Shown here in pieces: positions 10,801 to 19,391 of a stretch of DNA of 64,000 bases. The translations under genes and the position numbers were made by a program. The stretch comes from Astropecten irregularis. Lineage: Eukaryota; Echinodermata; Asteroidea; Paxillosida; Astropectinidae. The notes below the pieces were generated by a model. It made no database searches and was not told the origin of the DNA. It saw nothing but the letters and a program-made list of their open reading frames with translations. The DNA lies in assembly GCA_963971285.1 (NCBI GenBank), contig OZ020248.1:18538001-18602000 (forward strand), written 5' to 3'. Positions within the stretch are counted from its first letter, which is position 1. Each line of letters begins with the position of its first letter.

Positions 10801-13800
10801 TTTTCTTGTGACTTATATGTTCGAGTGAGCTCAAATTTTCACAGGTTTATCATTTCAAAGTGTGAGTGCTGTTTTGTGACCTTTACCAATCATGTATTGT
10901 ACCTTTAAGGTAGAGACAGATTAGCTGCCATCGAAATCCTTTTACTCATTGACTGGCCTCAACTGACCTTTTGCACTATTTCTCTTAGTCTTTGCTGTCT
11001 CTTTTTGATTCTCCTTGGGTACAGGTTCCAGTTCTGGCTTTGGCTCTGGTTCCAGCTTTGGTTCTTGCCTTGGAGGTTCCTCAGTCTTGGTCACTTTGGT
11101 TGACTTCTTCTGGGCAGGTTTCTTTGGGCCATCTTCATCATCAGACAGCAAACCGGCAAGGGGGTCGTCTTCATCAAATTCTGATGGCAGAATTAATTAC
11201 GATTAAAGTGGAAAGCTTAGGGTTGGACTAAACCTGCCATCTTGCATCTAGTATTACATTCTCAATCTCACATCTCCCATCTCGCATTTGATGGCACTTT
11301 GTAATCTGATACGTGTATTTACATTCAAAGCCAGCGCAATATACAATATAGAGTATGTGGTCAACAGCACGAAACAGACAGGCCATGTCCCGCTAAAACA
11401 CGCTCTGACAATACCAGTAGTGCAACAGTACTAGAAGTGTGCCGGCCGTGAATTTAAACACACATTACAAGTTCCCATCAAATGCAAAATGAGCGATGAA
11501 AGATGCGAGATTGAAAATGTAACGCGAGATTTGTTACGCGAGATGCGAGATACGAAATGTGAGATGTGAAATTGTCAATGTAATGCAAGATTAGAAATGC
11601 GAGATATGAAATGTGAGATGCGAGATTGAAAAGTTTGCCGGGAATACAAACATCCATGCCTAAAAAAAGACCCCTCAACGTGGTTGTTCAATTGGCTTTT
11701 TATTCAGAAAGGCCAAGCTAAGTTTATACATACCTCCAAAGTCAAACTTCCTGTTTTGTGTTTGAGGCTTGCTTCTCCTTGGACTAGCAGTGGGGCTGAT
11801 CTGAGGGCTGGAATTCAAAGCTTCGGCTGGAAACAAACAAACAACTAGGTTTTATATCATAGCCACAATACTACACTGAACTTAATTCTACCAAAATACA
11901 AAATGGCTTTAAAAAAGATCCTACGAATAAGCCCCCTTAACTCCAAGCATTTTATATATTTCAGGTCATTATTTTGGTTGATGGACAAATTGTTTGTTAC
12001 TTGTAAGAAGCTGAGTGTTTGATGGCCCAATCAGAAGCATGCTGTCTGTGGATAGGACGGTGCATACACCAATCACGGACCAAGACCCAACACAGCCAAA
12101 ACCAAGCACAGATATAAACTGAGATCAAGTGTCTACATCAGCATCATCTCTCAACTGTAGTACTACTTTCATCGATGTCCAACCTCTTTTCTAGTATTTC
12201 ATTATTTGTATTGATTAAAATCCAAAAACATGTCAAAATAGCTTCAATCATCAAATATCCACAAGGGAATTGGAAACAGACTGGATTACATTTAAGTCAT
12301 TTAAAAATGAACAAGGAATAATTTACTGGAGTGGGGTTGGAACCAGCAACCTCCGGAACACTGTACCGAATCCCACTCATGTCAATTTTTCTTTGTTCAC
12401 TTTTCAAAGACTTAAAATAGCTTGTATTTACTCAGTTCATCTTCTAAGGTTTGATTCAATGTAAATGTCTGTCCCAGTGCTGGTTTCTCCTTTCCTGTTG
12501 CCTTCGTGGACGGTTCCTTGTCTGGTTTCTTCTTGGGGACAGCACTGCTGGGCCGTGACTTCAAGGTAGAACCAAACAGATCATCCTCCATGTCATCCAT
12601 GTCCTGGTGATCAAATAATTCAGGCTCAAAAACTGGGGCCAATTTCATAGAGCTACAAAATTTGCTTAAGTATGACAAGTCTTCCTCGATCAAACAGGAT
12701 TGGCAACCAAATTTTCAGGTAATGTTTACTGCTTTTGGCTTGTATTCGGCCATTGTTTGCTGAGCATAACATTCACAAGGAGCTTTGGCTGGCATACTGA
12801 TTTTATTTACAAAGTTTTTGGTGCAAGCAAATTTTGGTGCTTAAGCAGCTCTATGAAATTGTCCCCAAGTTTCTATTTTGACAAACAAGTTTTAAATGGG
12901 AGAGTGCTTTGATTTGAGAAAACATCAACTGTTAAAGTTTTTGCCATTTCAAACTTTGAGGGTACACTATGATATGTGTGGTCTAATAAGCCATTTGCGA
13001 GTTGATATACTATATGTACTTACAGCCAACATTTTACTGACATCAGCCTCTGAGACATCAGACTCCTGACAATGAAATCAGAGAAATCAGTTTAAAAAAA
13101 TAACTTGATTTTGGCAGACAGCATAAATAATTGGACTTCTGCTCGGTAAAAGTGACCCAGTCACTTTAACCGAGATGATTAATCCAGTGCGGTCCGGTCA
13201 TCCGGTCACCATACCATGTCAACATGCAAGCGCTGCAACACACGGTTTCACGTACACGTGCGGACACCGTACCGTTTTTCAGATATTTTTGGTTGACTAA
13301 TGTAAAGGTTAGTATTCTTTTCAGCCATTTATGTACACAATGATAAGTGACGTGTATTTTCCTCAAGCAGAAAGTATTTTTTGGCAAGCTATCGAGGTCA
13401 CAATTTTACCTCAAAATTGCCAGCTCATTTACTTTAACCACGGTCTCGGTTAAATTTCCTGACTCAAAAAAGTGCAAACGACAGGAAAATTTACCCATTT
13501 GAAATTTATCCTAATCGTCCCAGTTAAATTTAAGTCCACTCCGAGCGCGGCTTTAGTTTGTACATAGAGGAAAGACTCATACCAACCTCTTCCAATTCAG
13601 CTGCCAATGAACTGTAGAAGTTATCATCACTTGTCCTGATAACAGTTACAAAAGTGACAAAGATGTTAACACAGTGTACAAGACATTGTATGCAATCAAC
13701 ATTACAGATTATAGAGAATTAGTTCATTTATGCAATACAGGGCTATGTGAGATTTATTATGTCTGTCCACCAGATTCTAGATATAACTTATGGAGAACTG

Positions 13801-15549
13801 AGAAACAAGGTTTTCAAATAGTTCAATATTTATTTGTCTTCCTTAGGTCCAATTGGAGGGATGAAGTTTGTAACCCTATCATAAACAATCTAGGTTTAAC
13901 ATCTGAAATGTTGTTGAGTATAAAGGAAATTTTCACAGAACTGTACCCTTTTAATGTGTCAAATGTACACAGGTCCACCCAGTGTAAACTCTTCCAAATT
14001 TCAACAAAGGTCAATCATGCTTTGCATTCACACAAGTTAACACAAAATGGGCTTAAAGTCGCTCAAACCACCACTCAAAACATATGTTGAAATTTTTAAC
14101 ATGGCTCAACCAATCTCAATCCATCTCACAAGTAGGGTTAGTTCCAACACAGATCTTGAGCACTTTATATGGGGTCCACGCATGTCATGTTGAATTCTTA
14201 CAGTGTGAACGAGTCATAGTCACTTCTAACTTGGTCAGACCCATGTACAACCAGGAGATTTGTCACAGTGTGAAAAGGCCTTAAACGTAACGGGAGATCC
14301 ACTACCATCCCTAGCTCTATGTGTTTGGGAAATAGTAGCTGTAATATCATTACAAGGAATAGATTAAAGAGATTACAAATTACTTAGGCCTAATGGTAAT
14401 GTACAGTATCATATGGTTTGTGTGTGACTTACACGCTGTCAAAAGCTTTTGATTTCATTGGCGAAGCCTTTCCAATACCACCACCTGCAAAAAGCAGACC
14501 AATGATCATCAGCAAAGTTTTACTTAAAATACACAATATTGTGAAGGTTTATGCAATAAATGGAGCAATCTTTGAAGCTATACGTGTATGCAATGGTTGT
14601 ATAGGGGAACACCACATAAAAAGATTCAGTTTAACAAGGTGTGTTTTAGACAGCATACAGCCACGACGGCCAAATTATGGCACTTCAATGCAAGCCAAGT
14701 CTCCAATTCTGAGGTTGGTCGTATATTCTAATTTTTTAAATTGAAAACAGAAATAAAAATGACTTCCATCATTCATGGCTTTTATGGTATTTTATGGGTT
14801 ACATAGATTCTGATAAATTCATTAAGAATTTAATTTGCTTACCACGTCTACTGCCTGGAAAAGTTGATGCCTATAATAAAAAAATAGTAATTAATAAAAA
14901 GAAAATAATAAAAACATTTTTAGAGTACTTCCTAATGTTGCAATATGGTGTAATTTTGCATGATTATTTTCCAGCTTTTTGCAAATCACAGCCCTCAATG
15001 ATCGACAATACTCCCCAAGCACCATTAAGACTTGAAGGCAGTTATAAAGCATGTATGCCAGTACTCAATATTAAGTGCCATAAGTACTGAATAGGCCAAA
15101 AGTTGATACAAAAAATTTAGCGTAGCTTTGTGGATACAAGCTCGCTTAATCAATGTCTGTTAAAGTATCAGCTCAAGAAAAGAAAGAAAAGGAACCGGCT
15201 GGCATTAAGATTACTTGCACAAAATCAGCGTAAATGTTTCTTTGTTGATTTCTTTCACTGTATGTATGTAACGGTAGGTGTAATACTTTTACTTTAGGCA
15301 CAGTTACTAAGTGTACATAACTTGAGTCATGTAATTTTGAGGCAGTGAATCTAGTTGAGTTGATTTATTTGATCACAATAATTCAAATAAAAAAAAAAAG
15401 CCTGAAAAAAGTTCTTGGTACTTTGTATCCGGCATAAACTTCACTGACACAGCACGAAAACAGGTTTTCTACATCCTTCTACTGGCTGAATATGAACTAG
15501 AAAGAGGCCCTACAACATTTATACAAAATCCGAATCATTTACTTACCAT
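1857..15549 (-). CDS. FBF1: FBF1 (Fas-binding factor 1) homologue, N-terminal half, 14 coding exons, 3' part outside window
   Basis: Known role: FBF1 is a distal-appendage/transition-fibre protein of the mother centriole, needed for ciliary gating. Exons in transcript order: 15549-15547 (ATG only), 14870-14843, 14484-14433, 13635-13587, 13065-13024, 12603-12432, 11826-11734, 11180-10968, 6298-6191, 4819-4673, 3840-3670, 3256-3142, 2981-2722, 2043-1857. All phases join without a stop, giving about 546 residues; vertebrate FBF1 is about 1130, so the coiled-coil half lies left of the window. Recognition rests on short acidic blocks in family order: SEADVSKMLADMDDMEDDLF, DEDDPLAGLLSDDEDG, DDDSDILGSLGLEKSLK, EDFSFGDYTPSSV, RRSVRFSDEDD and ADYLGLSDTD. 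The protein is otherwise Ser/Pro/Lys-rich and probably disordered. The start is inferred: the only in-frame ATG is the last codon of an exon ending ATG|GTAAGT. The 13587 donor (GTTGGT) is weak, but the stronger GTATGA 3 bases on breaks the frame. Small symmetric exons could have been missed. Confidence 0.88.
2598..2692 (+). mobile_element. tRNA-derived SINE (family A), short copy
   Basis: GGTTGGATAGCTCAGTTGGT (A-box region) and GGTTCGGATCC (B-box region) followed by CCAGTAAAAA. It lies in an FBF1 intron, next to exon 2981-2722. It resembles a tRNA gene, but the second half of the acceptor stem is missing and the sequence recurs at other sites. Confidence 0.65.
3395..3645. repeat. Minisatellite of about 18 bp units in FBF1 intron
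   Basis: About a dozen imperfect units of TTAATCTTGGTATCAAGCC, with point changes and small indels. Noncoding. Confidence 0.8.
3915..4542. mobile_element. TTAA-type MITE, family 1, split by another MITE
   Basis: Left end AAAGGTACAGTACAGGATTAG; right end CTGTATTATGCCTTTAAA. The sequence is continuous with other copies except for the 280-bp insert at 4245-4524. Confidence 0.75.
4245..4524. mobile_element. GGGTGCGTTCCACT MITE nested in a family-1 MITE
   Basis: Termini GGGTGCGTTCCACTTGCG and AGTGGAACGCACCC are inverted. An internal copy of the terminal motif (AGTGGAACGCAC) occurs near 4312. No clear target duplication; a few bases of the host element are missing. Confidence 0.75.
4975..5359. 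mobile_element. 385-bp MITE with TTA target duplication (PIF/Harbinger-like)
   Basis: Inverted ends TGCTAGGAGTCCACTGGGCC and GGCCCAGTGGACTCCTAGCA are perfect over 20 bp. TTA flanks both sides (4972-4974 and 5360-5362). The interior is rich in GTTGGTGCC and CAACTGGC repeats. Confidence 0.85.
5708..6057. mobile_element. TTAA-type MITE, family 1
   Basis: Ends AAGATACAGTACAGGATTGG and ATATTACACCTTTAA; internal sequence as in the other copies. Confidence 0.75.
6559..8700 (-). CDS. LINE ORF, second part: reverse transcriptase
   Basis: 713 residues from the first ATG after the TAA at 8724-8722, in the same frame as the endonuclease part. The reverse transcriptase core spans roughly residues 215-480. 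It carries YRPISNLKYISKLTERVV, LLVLLDLSAAFDTVDH (first catalytic Asp), GVPQGSCLGPLLFIIY and YADDTQLYL (catalytic Asp pair), all intact. The C-terminal part has the CR1/L2-type tail motif PVTIRQISSLDNFKTQVKTH and ends 4 residues after LFRAAF. No frameshift was seen. The region before the reverse transcriptase includes PWFNADIK and a basic KKLRRKAERKWR block typical of the clade. As it stands the frame cannot give the fused endonuclease-transcriptase without readthrough. Confidence 0.92.
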   Translation of the reverse strand: MLMDDLANTPLCLNPPDNLDDLARCYNQTLTEALDHHAPLITKAVNVRPLVPWFNADIKSSKKLRRKAERKWRLSGNMADLVSFRRLRNNTNHLMNVARREFYSQLINEKRSNSKNLFSCINRLLKPQNNISDAMNVNRQDFANNIGSFFIDKITNIHLKLDNLAALENIAIVDAEQRMFTVQLDKFSVIAEHDVKRLINEGSKKSSILDPMPTQLVVGCINVLLPVLTNIINSSLETGTFPSYWKEAVITPLIKKDNLNPAEYQNYRPISNLKYISKLTERVVFNQLHNHMTTHALYPSMQSAYRKNHSTETALLKVQNDILMNMKSQQVTLLVLLDLSAAFDTVDHVILLDRLQSRIGISGTVLDWFRSYLNERGQRVIFRGAVSDKFHVNCGVPQGSCLGPLLFIIYSSKLFEIVEHHFPNIHCYADDTQLYLSFNPCSVANQQQAIYKMEECIRHIRQWMIQDKLMINDSKTEFMFIGTQQQLSKISKLNLNVGSVNISPSLYARNLGTMFDSKLTMAKHISNVCKAGLFHIHNIRRIRKYLTSTNLTILIHAFITSRLDYCNSLFYGLPNSQLIKLQRVQNTAARLITGATRWNHMTPILCQLHWLPVSFRIQFKLLLLTFKAIHGMAPQYLTDLLNIKTNSNYSLRSNNTILLSYPKGKTNKLGQRAFSVASPTLWNSLPVTIRQISSLDNFKTQVKTHLFRAAFQK
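8722..10086 (-). CDS. LINE ORF, first part: 2A-like leader region plus AP endonuclease
   Basis: 454 residues before an in-frame TAA. Residues 1-20 are hydrophobic and signal-peptide-like. Near residue 105 is DILLNPGP, which resembles the 2A ribosome-skipping signature D(V/I)ExNPGP but has Leu where Glu is expected. A basic stretch (GKRGGKRRIP, about residue 165) follows, as in CR1-like elements of sea urchin and amphioxus. The endonuclease fills roughly residues 218-445: LNTRS, LTETW, GDFNIH and SDHFSI supply the Asn, Glu, Asp/Asn and Asp-His residues of the exonuclease-endonuclease-phosphatase fold. It would nick target DNA to prime reverse transcription. After the stop, the same frame continues into the reverse transcriptase part, so this is one ORF broken by one nonsense codon, not two genes. 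Confidence 0.88.
   Translation of the reverse strand: MAALLKTVVRCIFLILLRGFEVSTPPPSFISHVHPFAISSCHRNSSLEFYSTLQYSWLQNVSNGKSPIKKAIAVWCKHGYLCFAVPGHDPPLDVTIFMDILLNPGPSPSNSHIRDNDELNGSTNNSSRVTYSRSQLLQIRRQSTPLNRQVLYVLKSIGINRRRGKRGGKRRIPVIVNRFHRCPQNHQHLRPVNRTLAQIPLSKELQLGQHPSAPATSIMSMTLCSLNTRSVKSKSADFVDYVTSSAADIFALTETWFTEMDTAHKLEITPPGFQLKDCPRTGRKGGGTAVLLRNTMNITKISNNTFKSFEHSEWIVSSGTFVIRLVIVYRPPYSSVHPVTTTEFLKEFSEYLESIILSSEPLFITGDFNIHLDDVNNYDAIRFMDILESLGLQQHVNSPTHEKGHILDLIITRECEEILQDLPKTDYLFSDHFSIICKLKYGKPVHPVEYFQFR
10613..10910. mobile_element. TTAA-type MITE, family 1
   Basis: Left end eroded (ACAGAATTGGTAACATACCC); right end ACCAATCATGTATTGTACCTTTAA. Confidence 0.75.
11225..11645. repeat. GCGAGAT minisatellite with inverted outlier
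   Basis: From about 11480 to 11635 there are repeated GCGAGATNNGAAATGTGAGAT-like units of about 20 bp. The complement (CTCAATCTCACATCTCCCAT) appears at 11260-11290, so the block may be a decayed inverted element. It lies in an FBF1 intron. Confidence 0.6.
12295..12412 (-). mobile_element. tRNA-derived SINE (family A), decayed
   Basis: Minus-strand remnants of the tRNA-like core (GGTTGGAACCAGCAACCTCC on the plus strand) and the TTTTTCTTTGTTCAC tail on both sides, just 3' of the FBF1 exon at 12432. Confidence 0.55.
12635..12866. mobile_element. GGGGCCAATTTCATAGAGCT MITE, family 4 (copy 1)
   Basis: Inverted ends GGGGCCAATTTCATAGAGCT and AGCTCTATGAAATTGTCCCC. It lies about 31 bp upstream of the acceptor for FBF1 exon 12603-12432. 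Its sequence is open in the frame of that exon, which is coincidental read-through. Confidence 0.8.
13638..14430. other. FBF1 intron, no recognised gene
   Basis: Includes a 138-codon plus-strand frame at 13674-14090 with no recognisable domain and no repeat partner in the window. Probably noncoding intron or an unidentified mobile element. Confidence 0.4.
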
Positions 15550-15704
15550 GTTGGTAGTAACGTTTTCTGATCAACATTTGACATCCATTATTCCACATTT
15601 GTTTTCAGCATATGGTCTTCATTCTAAACAACTACAAGAATATGAGCTCAATCCTTCATCAATTGTCTGTTCTGTTGAAAAAAATTAAAAGAAGAAATGA
15701 AATG

Positions 15705-16025
15705 TTGAATCGGTGAAGGGCAAGCCTAATTTGCATATTATCTATTTCCTGACCAAAATCATTTAATATTAACGATTTACTGAGGTACCCGCCGCGATAT
15801 TGGATTCGATTCACCCCGCTGACCCCAGCTAGCTCGGTGGCCTAGCGGTATGGCATCTGCACTAGTAAGTAGGAGGTCATGGGTTCGAATCCTACCTGAG
15901 CCAGCATGTGATTTTTCCACGTGCTCTCACAAGCACTGAGTATACAGTGCTCATCCACGTCGGTGAAGGGCGAGCCTAATTTGCATATTACCTATTTCCC
16001 GACCAAAATCATTTAATATTCATGA
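15705..16025 (+). mobile_element. tRNA-derived SINE (family B), tail-core-tail
   Basis: The core CTCGGTGGCCTAGCGGTATG to GGTTCGAATCC (A and B boxes) is flanked on both sides by the same tail, GTGAAGGGCRAGCCTAATTTG and CCCGACCAAAATCATTTAAT. The arrangement implies a tandem head-to-tail unit. Not a tRNA gene. Confidence 0.75.
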
Positions 16026-16159
16026 AACGAAATAACGAAGCTCAATTATCCTCAACACCTATCCACACATCTTCCAAAAACAGATTCTTAATACATGGCA
16101 GTCACTGCAAGCCTTATCCATTCTCAATTATCCTGATTAAGAAATAACCACCACTGACA

Positions 16160-16412
16160 CTGACTGGTTTTAAATTCATTCAAAAGTGAACATTTTAATA
16201 AAAATTACTGGAGCGGGATTCGAACCAATAACCTCCGGTTTCATGGCTTCTGACTTGCCAAATGAACAAAGATAATTGACCAATAGCTTGAATAGGGGCA
16301 CCACAACATAGGGCTGGATAGCTCAGTTGGTAAGAGAGTCTGTACAGTATTCCGGAGGTTGCTGGTTCAAATCCTGATCCAGTCAATTTTTCTTTGTTAA
16401 CTTTGCATATAT
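16160..16412. mobile_element. Two family-A SINE copies in inverted orientation
   Basis: A minus-strand core at about 16197-16300 and a plus-strand core at about 16309-16410 face each other around a short spacer. Both keep GGTTCGAATCC- or GGTTCAAATCC-type B boxes and the TTTTTCTTTGTT tail. Confidence 0.7.
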
Positions 16413-16779
16413 TGCAAATTTCAACAATCAAAATTAAATACAACATTAGGTTTGTTGAGCGCAATTCTAACGCCTGCGCAAGTTTTAAACGGGGCCGTGC
16501 GCAATTTCGAATTTAATATTCATTCAGGTTTTTTTTAACTGCGGCACGTAAGTACCTTTACTTCAATTTTAGGCCTAGGTTAAAAACGTTGGATACAGCA
16601 TCACAGGTTTTCTTTAAAAACAAGTCACTTTGGACAAATGTTTAAAGATTGCACAGGTTGACAGATTGTGCTAATCACGTTAATGTTATAAATCGCAAAT
16701 GTTTTTAAAAACTAGATGATTGGAATTCATGGAATTGCTCTCTTTAAACAAAAGAATTTAACAAAAACAAAATCTTTAT

Positions 16780-17110
16780 TAAAACATTAAAGAAAGACAA
16801 TCCAGACGATAGTTTCGGACTTTTCAGATCGTCCGCCATCTTGTGTGGTTCTCCCCCACACCCACGTGACTTCATGCTTGTTGCTAATTGACAGAGAGCC
16901 AAATCAACTTGAAAATGGTGGACAATCTGAAACGATCATCAGGATTTTCATTGGAAAACATTGATTTTTATCACACGGAAAGAGCACAAGCAAATAAGCT
17001 GCATTTAATCCTTGACATTCGGAGAAGAGATGGAGCGATTTTCAAACCGATCTGTGATGTCTTTGATGTCATTTGGGGATATTTTTTGGTGCAAGTAGGC
17101 CTACCGTGAA
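16780..17110. promoter_or_regulatory. Possible bidirectional start region with two similar divergent ORF beginnings
   Basis: A CGCCATCTTG element (YY1-like, 16835-16844) and an E-box CACGTG (16863-16868) lie between two divergent ATGs: minus strand 16839-16837 and plus strand 16915-16917. The two ORFs begin with similar sequence (MADDLK..SSGLS and MVDNLK..SSGFS). The plus ORF stays open for 64 codons to about 17108, then would need a splice donor such as GTAGGC near 17094. No continuation or family was recognised, so these may be first exons or a decayed inverted duplication. Confidence 0.3.
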
Positions 17111-17548
17111 GTACAAAATTAAAAAGGGCGTTCAGCGCCCAAGTTAATTGGTCTAGTTTTTTGCCATCTTGATTAATTTTTGTTTGGTTCAACACATAAG
17201 CATAGGCAAATAGTTGACCATCATCAAGCTTATTAATGATGGAAAAAAGAGGGGCCATACACAAAATTCTTTCCCACATTCATTGCTGTTACCATAGGAA
17301 CTGTAAACTGTGAAAATGGTGCTAGGCCTAGGCCTAAGCAAATTTTCCACTGCACGCCATTCAACAGTCTGACAGTGACAGTATGGAGTTAAATGCATTG
17401 CATTCAGACGATAGAGCTCGTGGCACTCCTGATCTGACAAATCTGAACACTGTCTATCGCTGTTTCTGATTATTAAAAAAAAATGATTTACCTTCACTTA
17501 CTTAGGCCCATTCTCCAACAATTTTAATCGCAAGTTGAATCTCTTCCA

Positions 17549-19072
17549 TACGGAAACGTATTACCGCCACACATTAATTATTTTTTTTTCACGTACGTAC
17601 GTGATAGTTTCACGTACGTACGTGATAAGTTTCACGTACGTACATGATAAGTTTCACGTACGTACATGATAAGTTTCACGTACGTACATGATAAGTTTCA
17701 CGTGTGTAAAGGGGGAGCAAAATCATACATGTGGCATGTGGAACTAAAACATAGGGAGACATCTTACTTTATTAATTTGTAACACAGAAAATAGAAGAAC
17801 CGGAATGCGCTCCAAAGTTTTCCAGAAGCTATAACAAGCTCAAGAAAAAAACTTTAAGAGGCATCATAATTTAAGTTCTATTTGAAAATGGTTAAAAAGG
17901 AAAAGGAGAAAGTGGTGTATGGAGGGAGGGTGAAATGACAAGGAGGGGAGAAGGGGGAAGTAGAAGTAAGGGTGGGGTGGGGTGGGTGGGTTAGGTTATA
18001 GGAGAAAAGGAAAGAGAAAGGGTTGAAACAAGAAAACAAAGGAAAGAAAAGAAAAGACAGGGATAGGAAGGAAAGATGGAGGGGGCTAAAGAAGGGGGAT
18101 TTGGGGGGGGGGGGGTAAATTCGAGGTCAGAAGGTGGAAGGTGGGCGGATGGGCAGATGGGCCAGTGGATGGCCAATAAACCTATCATCAGCTGTGGTAG
18201 GTCCAGGTTAGGAAAGAAAAGGGAACTCTTGTTTCAACCCTTTCTCTTCCTTTTCTCCTATAACCTAAACCACCCACACCCCACCCTTACTTCTACTTCT
18301 CCCTTCTCCCCTCCTTGTCATTTCACCCTCTTTCCACACACCACCTTCTCCTTTTCCTTTTTTCCCCCACCCCCCACCCTCCACCTACACCCCACCTTTA
18401 CCTTTAAACCTTTCCTCTTCACCCATTACTCCCCTCCTCTTTCTCTCCCTTTTCTTTTCCTCCCCTGTTCCCTTTTCTTTCCCATCCACTTTTCTTCCTC
18501 CTCCCTCTTACATACCCCACGCCCCCCCCTAGACTTTTTTCTACCCCACCCCACCTTCACTCCCACCGCCTTTAACCATTTTCAAATAGAACCAGTAAAT
18601 TATGATGCCTCTTAAAGTTTTTTTTCTTGAGCTTGTCATACACCACACGGATAAAAGCTTCTGGAAAACTTTGGAGCGCATTCCGGTTCTTCTATTTTCT
18701 GTGTTACAAATTAATAAAGTAAGATGTCTCCCTATATATTTATCCATCAATTTGTTTGCTCTGTGGTTTTATAGACGAATGGGACCTGTCTCTCCTTTTT
18801 TGCTTTCCACATGCCACATGTATGATTTTGCTTCCCCTTTACACACGTGAAACTTATCATGTACGTACGTGAAACGTATCACGTACGTACGTGAAACTTA
18901 TCACGTACGTACGTGAAACTTATCATGTACGTACGTGAAACTTATCACGTACGTACGTGAAACTTATCATGTACGTACGTGAAACAGATAACTTATCATG
19001 TACGTACGTGAAACGTATCACGTACGTACGTGAAAAAAATAAATAAATGTGTGGCGGTAATACGTTTCCGTA
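17549..19072. mobile_element. Foldback (TU-like) element, 1524 bp
   Basis: Ends TACGGAAACGTATTACCGCC and its exact complement, flanked by CTTCCA on both sides (17543-17548, 19073-19078). Each outer arm holds a tandem array of 22-bp units (CACGTACGTACGTGATAAGT..): about 6 at 17591-17708 and about 9 at 18842-19034. The inner arms are inverted as well, passing into a purine-rich left half (17895-18115) and a complementary pyrimidine-rich right half (18230-18580). Open frames here, including a 179-codon one, are by-products of this composition. Confidence 0.85.
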
Positions 19073-19391
19073 CTTCCACGTCCAGTTGACAGTAAACACA
19101 ATGCAATGAAATTGAATTACGGACTATTGAAATGGCGCCCTCACTTTTTCCAATTACAACCAGAATTAAATATTTCATACCGCGCGGTGGCGCTCGACTA
19201 CAAGAACAGTTTCTGACAGCCAGCTGATTGATTGATTGACGATGCAGTAACAGGTGTAGGACTAAATCCCGGCTGACACTAACAGGTAGAATGACACGCC
19301 CACACTTTGTTATAAACTCTAAAATACCGTAAAATGCCGTTGTTGTTTCATAGTTAAAGTTGATGTCTGAGTTGTTTACATTGTTTCTTAA

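Noticed and set aside
13110..13560. Another MITE around GGACTTCTGCTCGG and TTAAGTCCACTCCGAGC
   Set aside because: The end similarity is short and imperfect and no second copy was seen; evidence is too weak to call.
13674..14090. 138-codon plus-strand frame as a protein gene
   Set aside because: It lies in an FBF1 intron, has no recognisable domain, and shows no splice partners or codon pattern typical of the real exons.
18076..18615. 179-codon open frame as a gene
   Set aside because: It runs through the pyrimidine-rich core of the foldback element; the Pro/Phe/Ser/Leu composition is a by-product of that bias.
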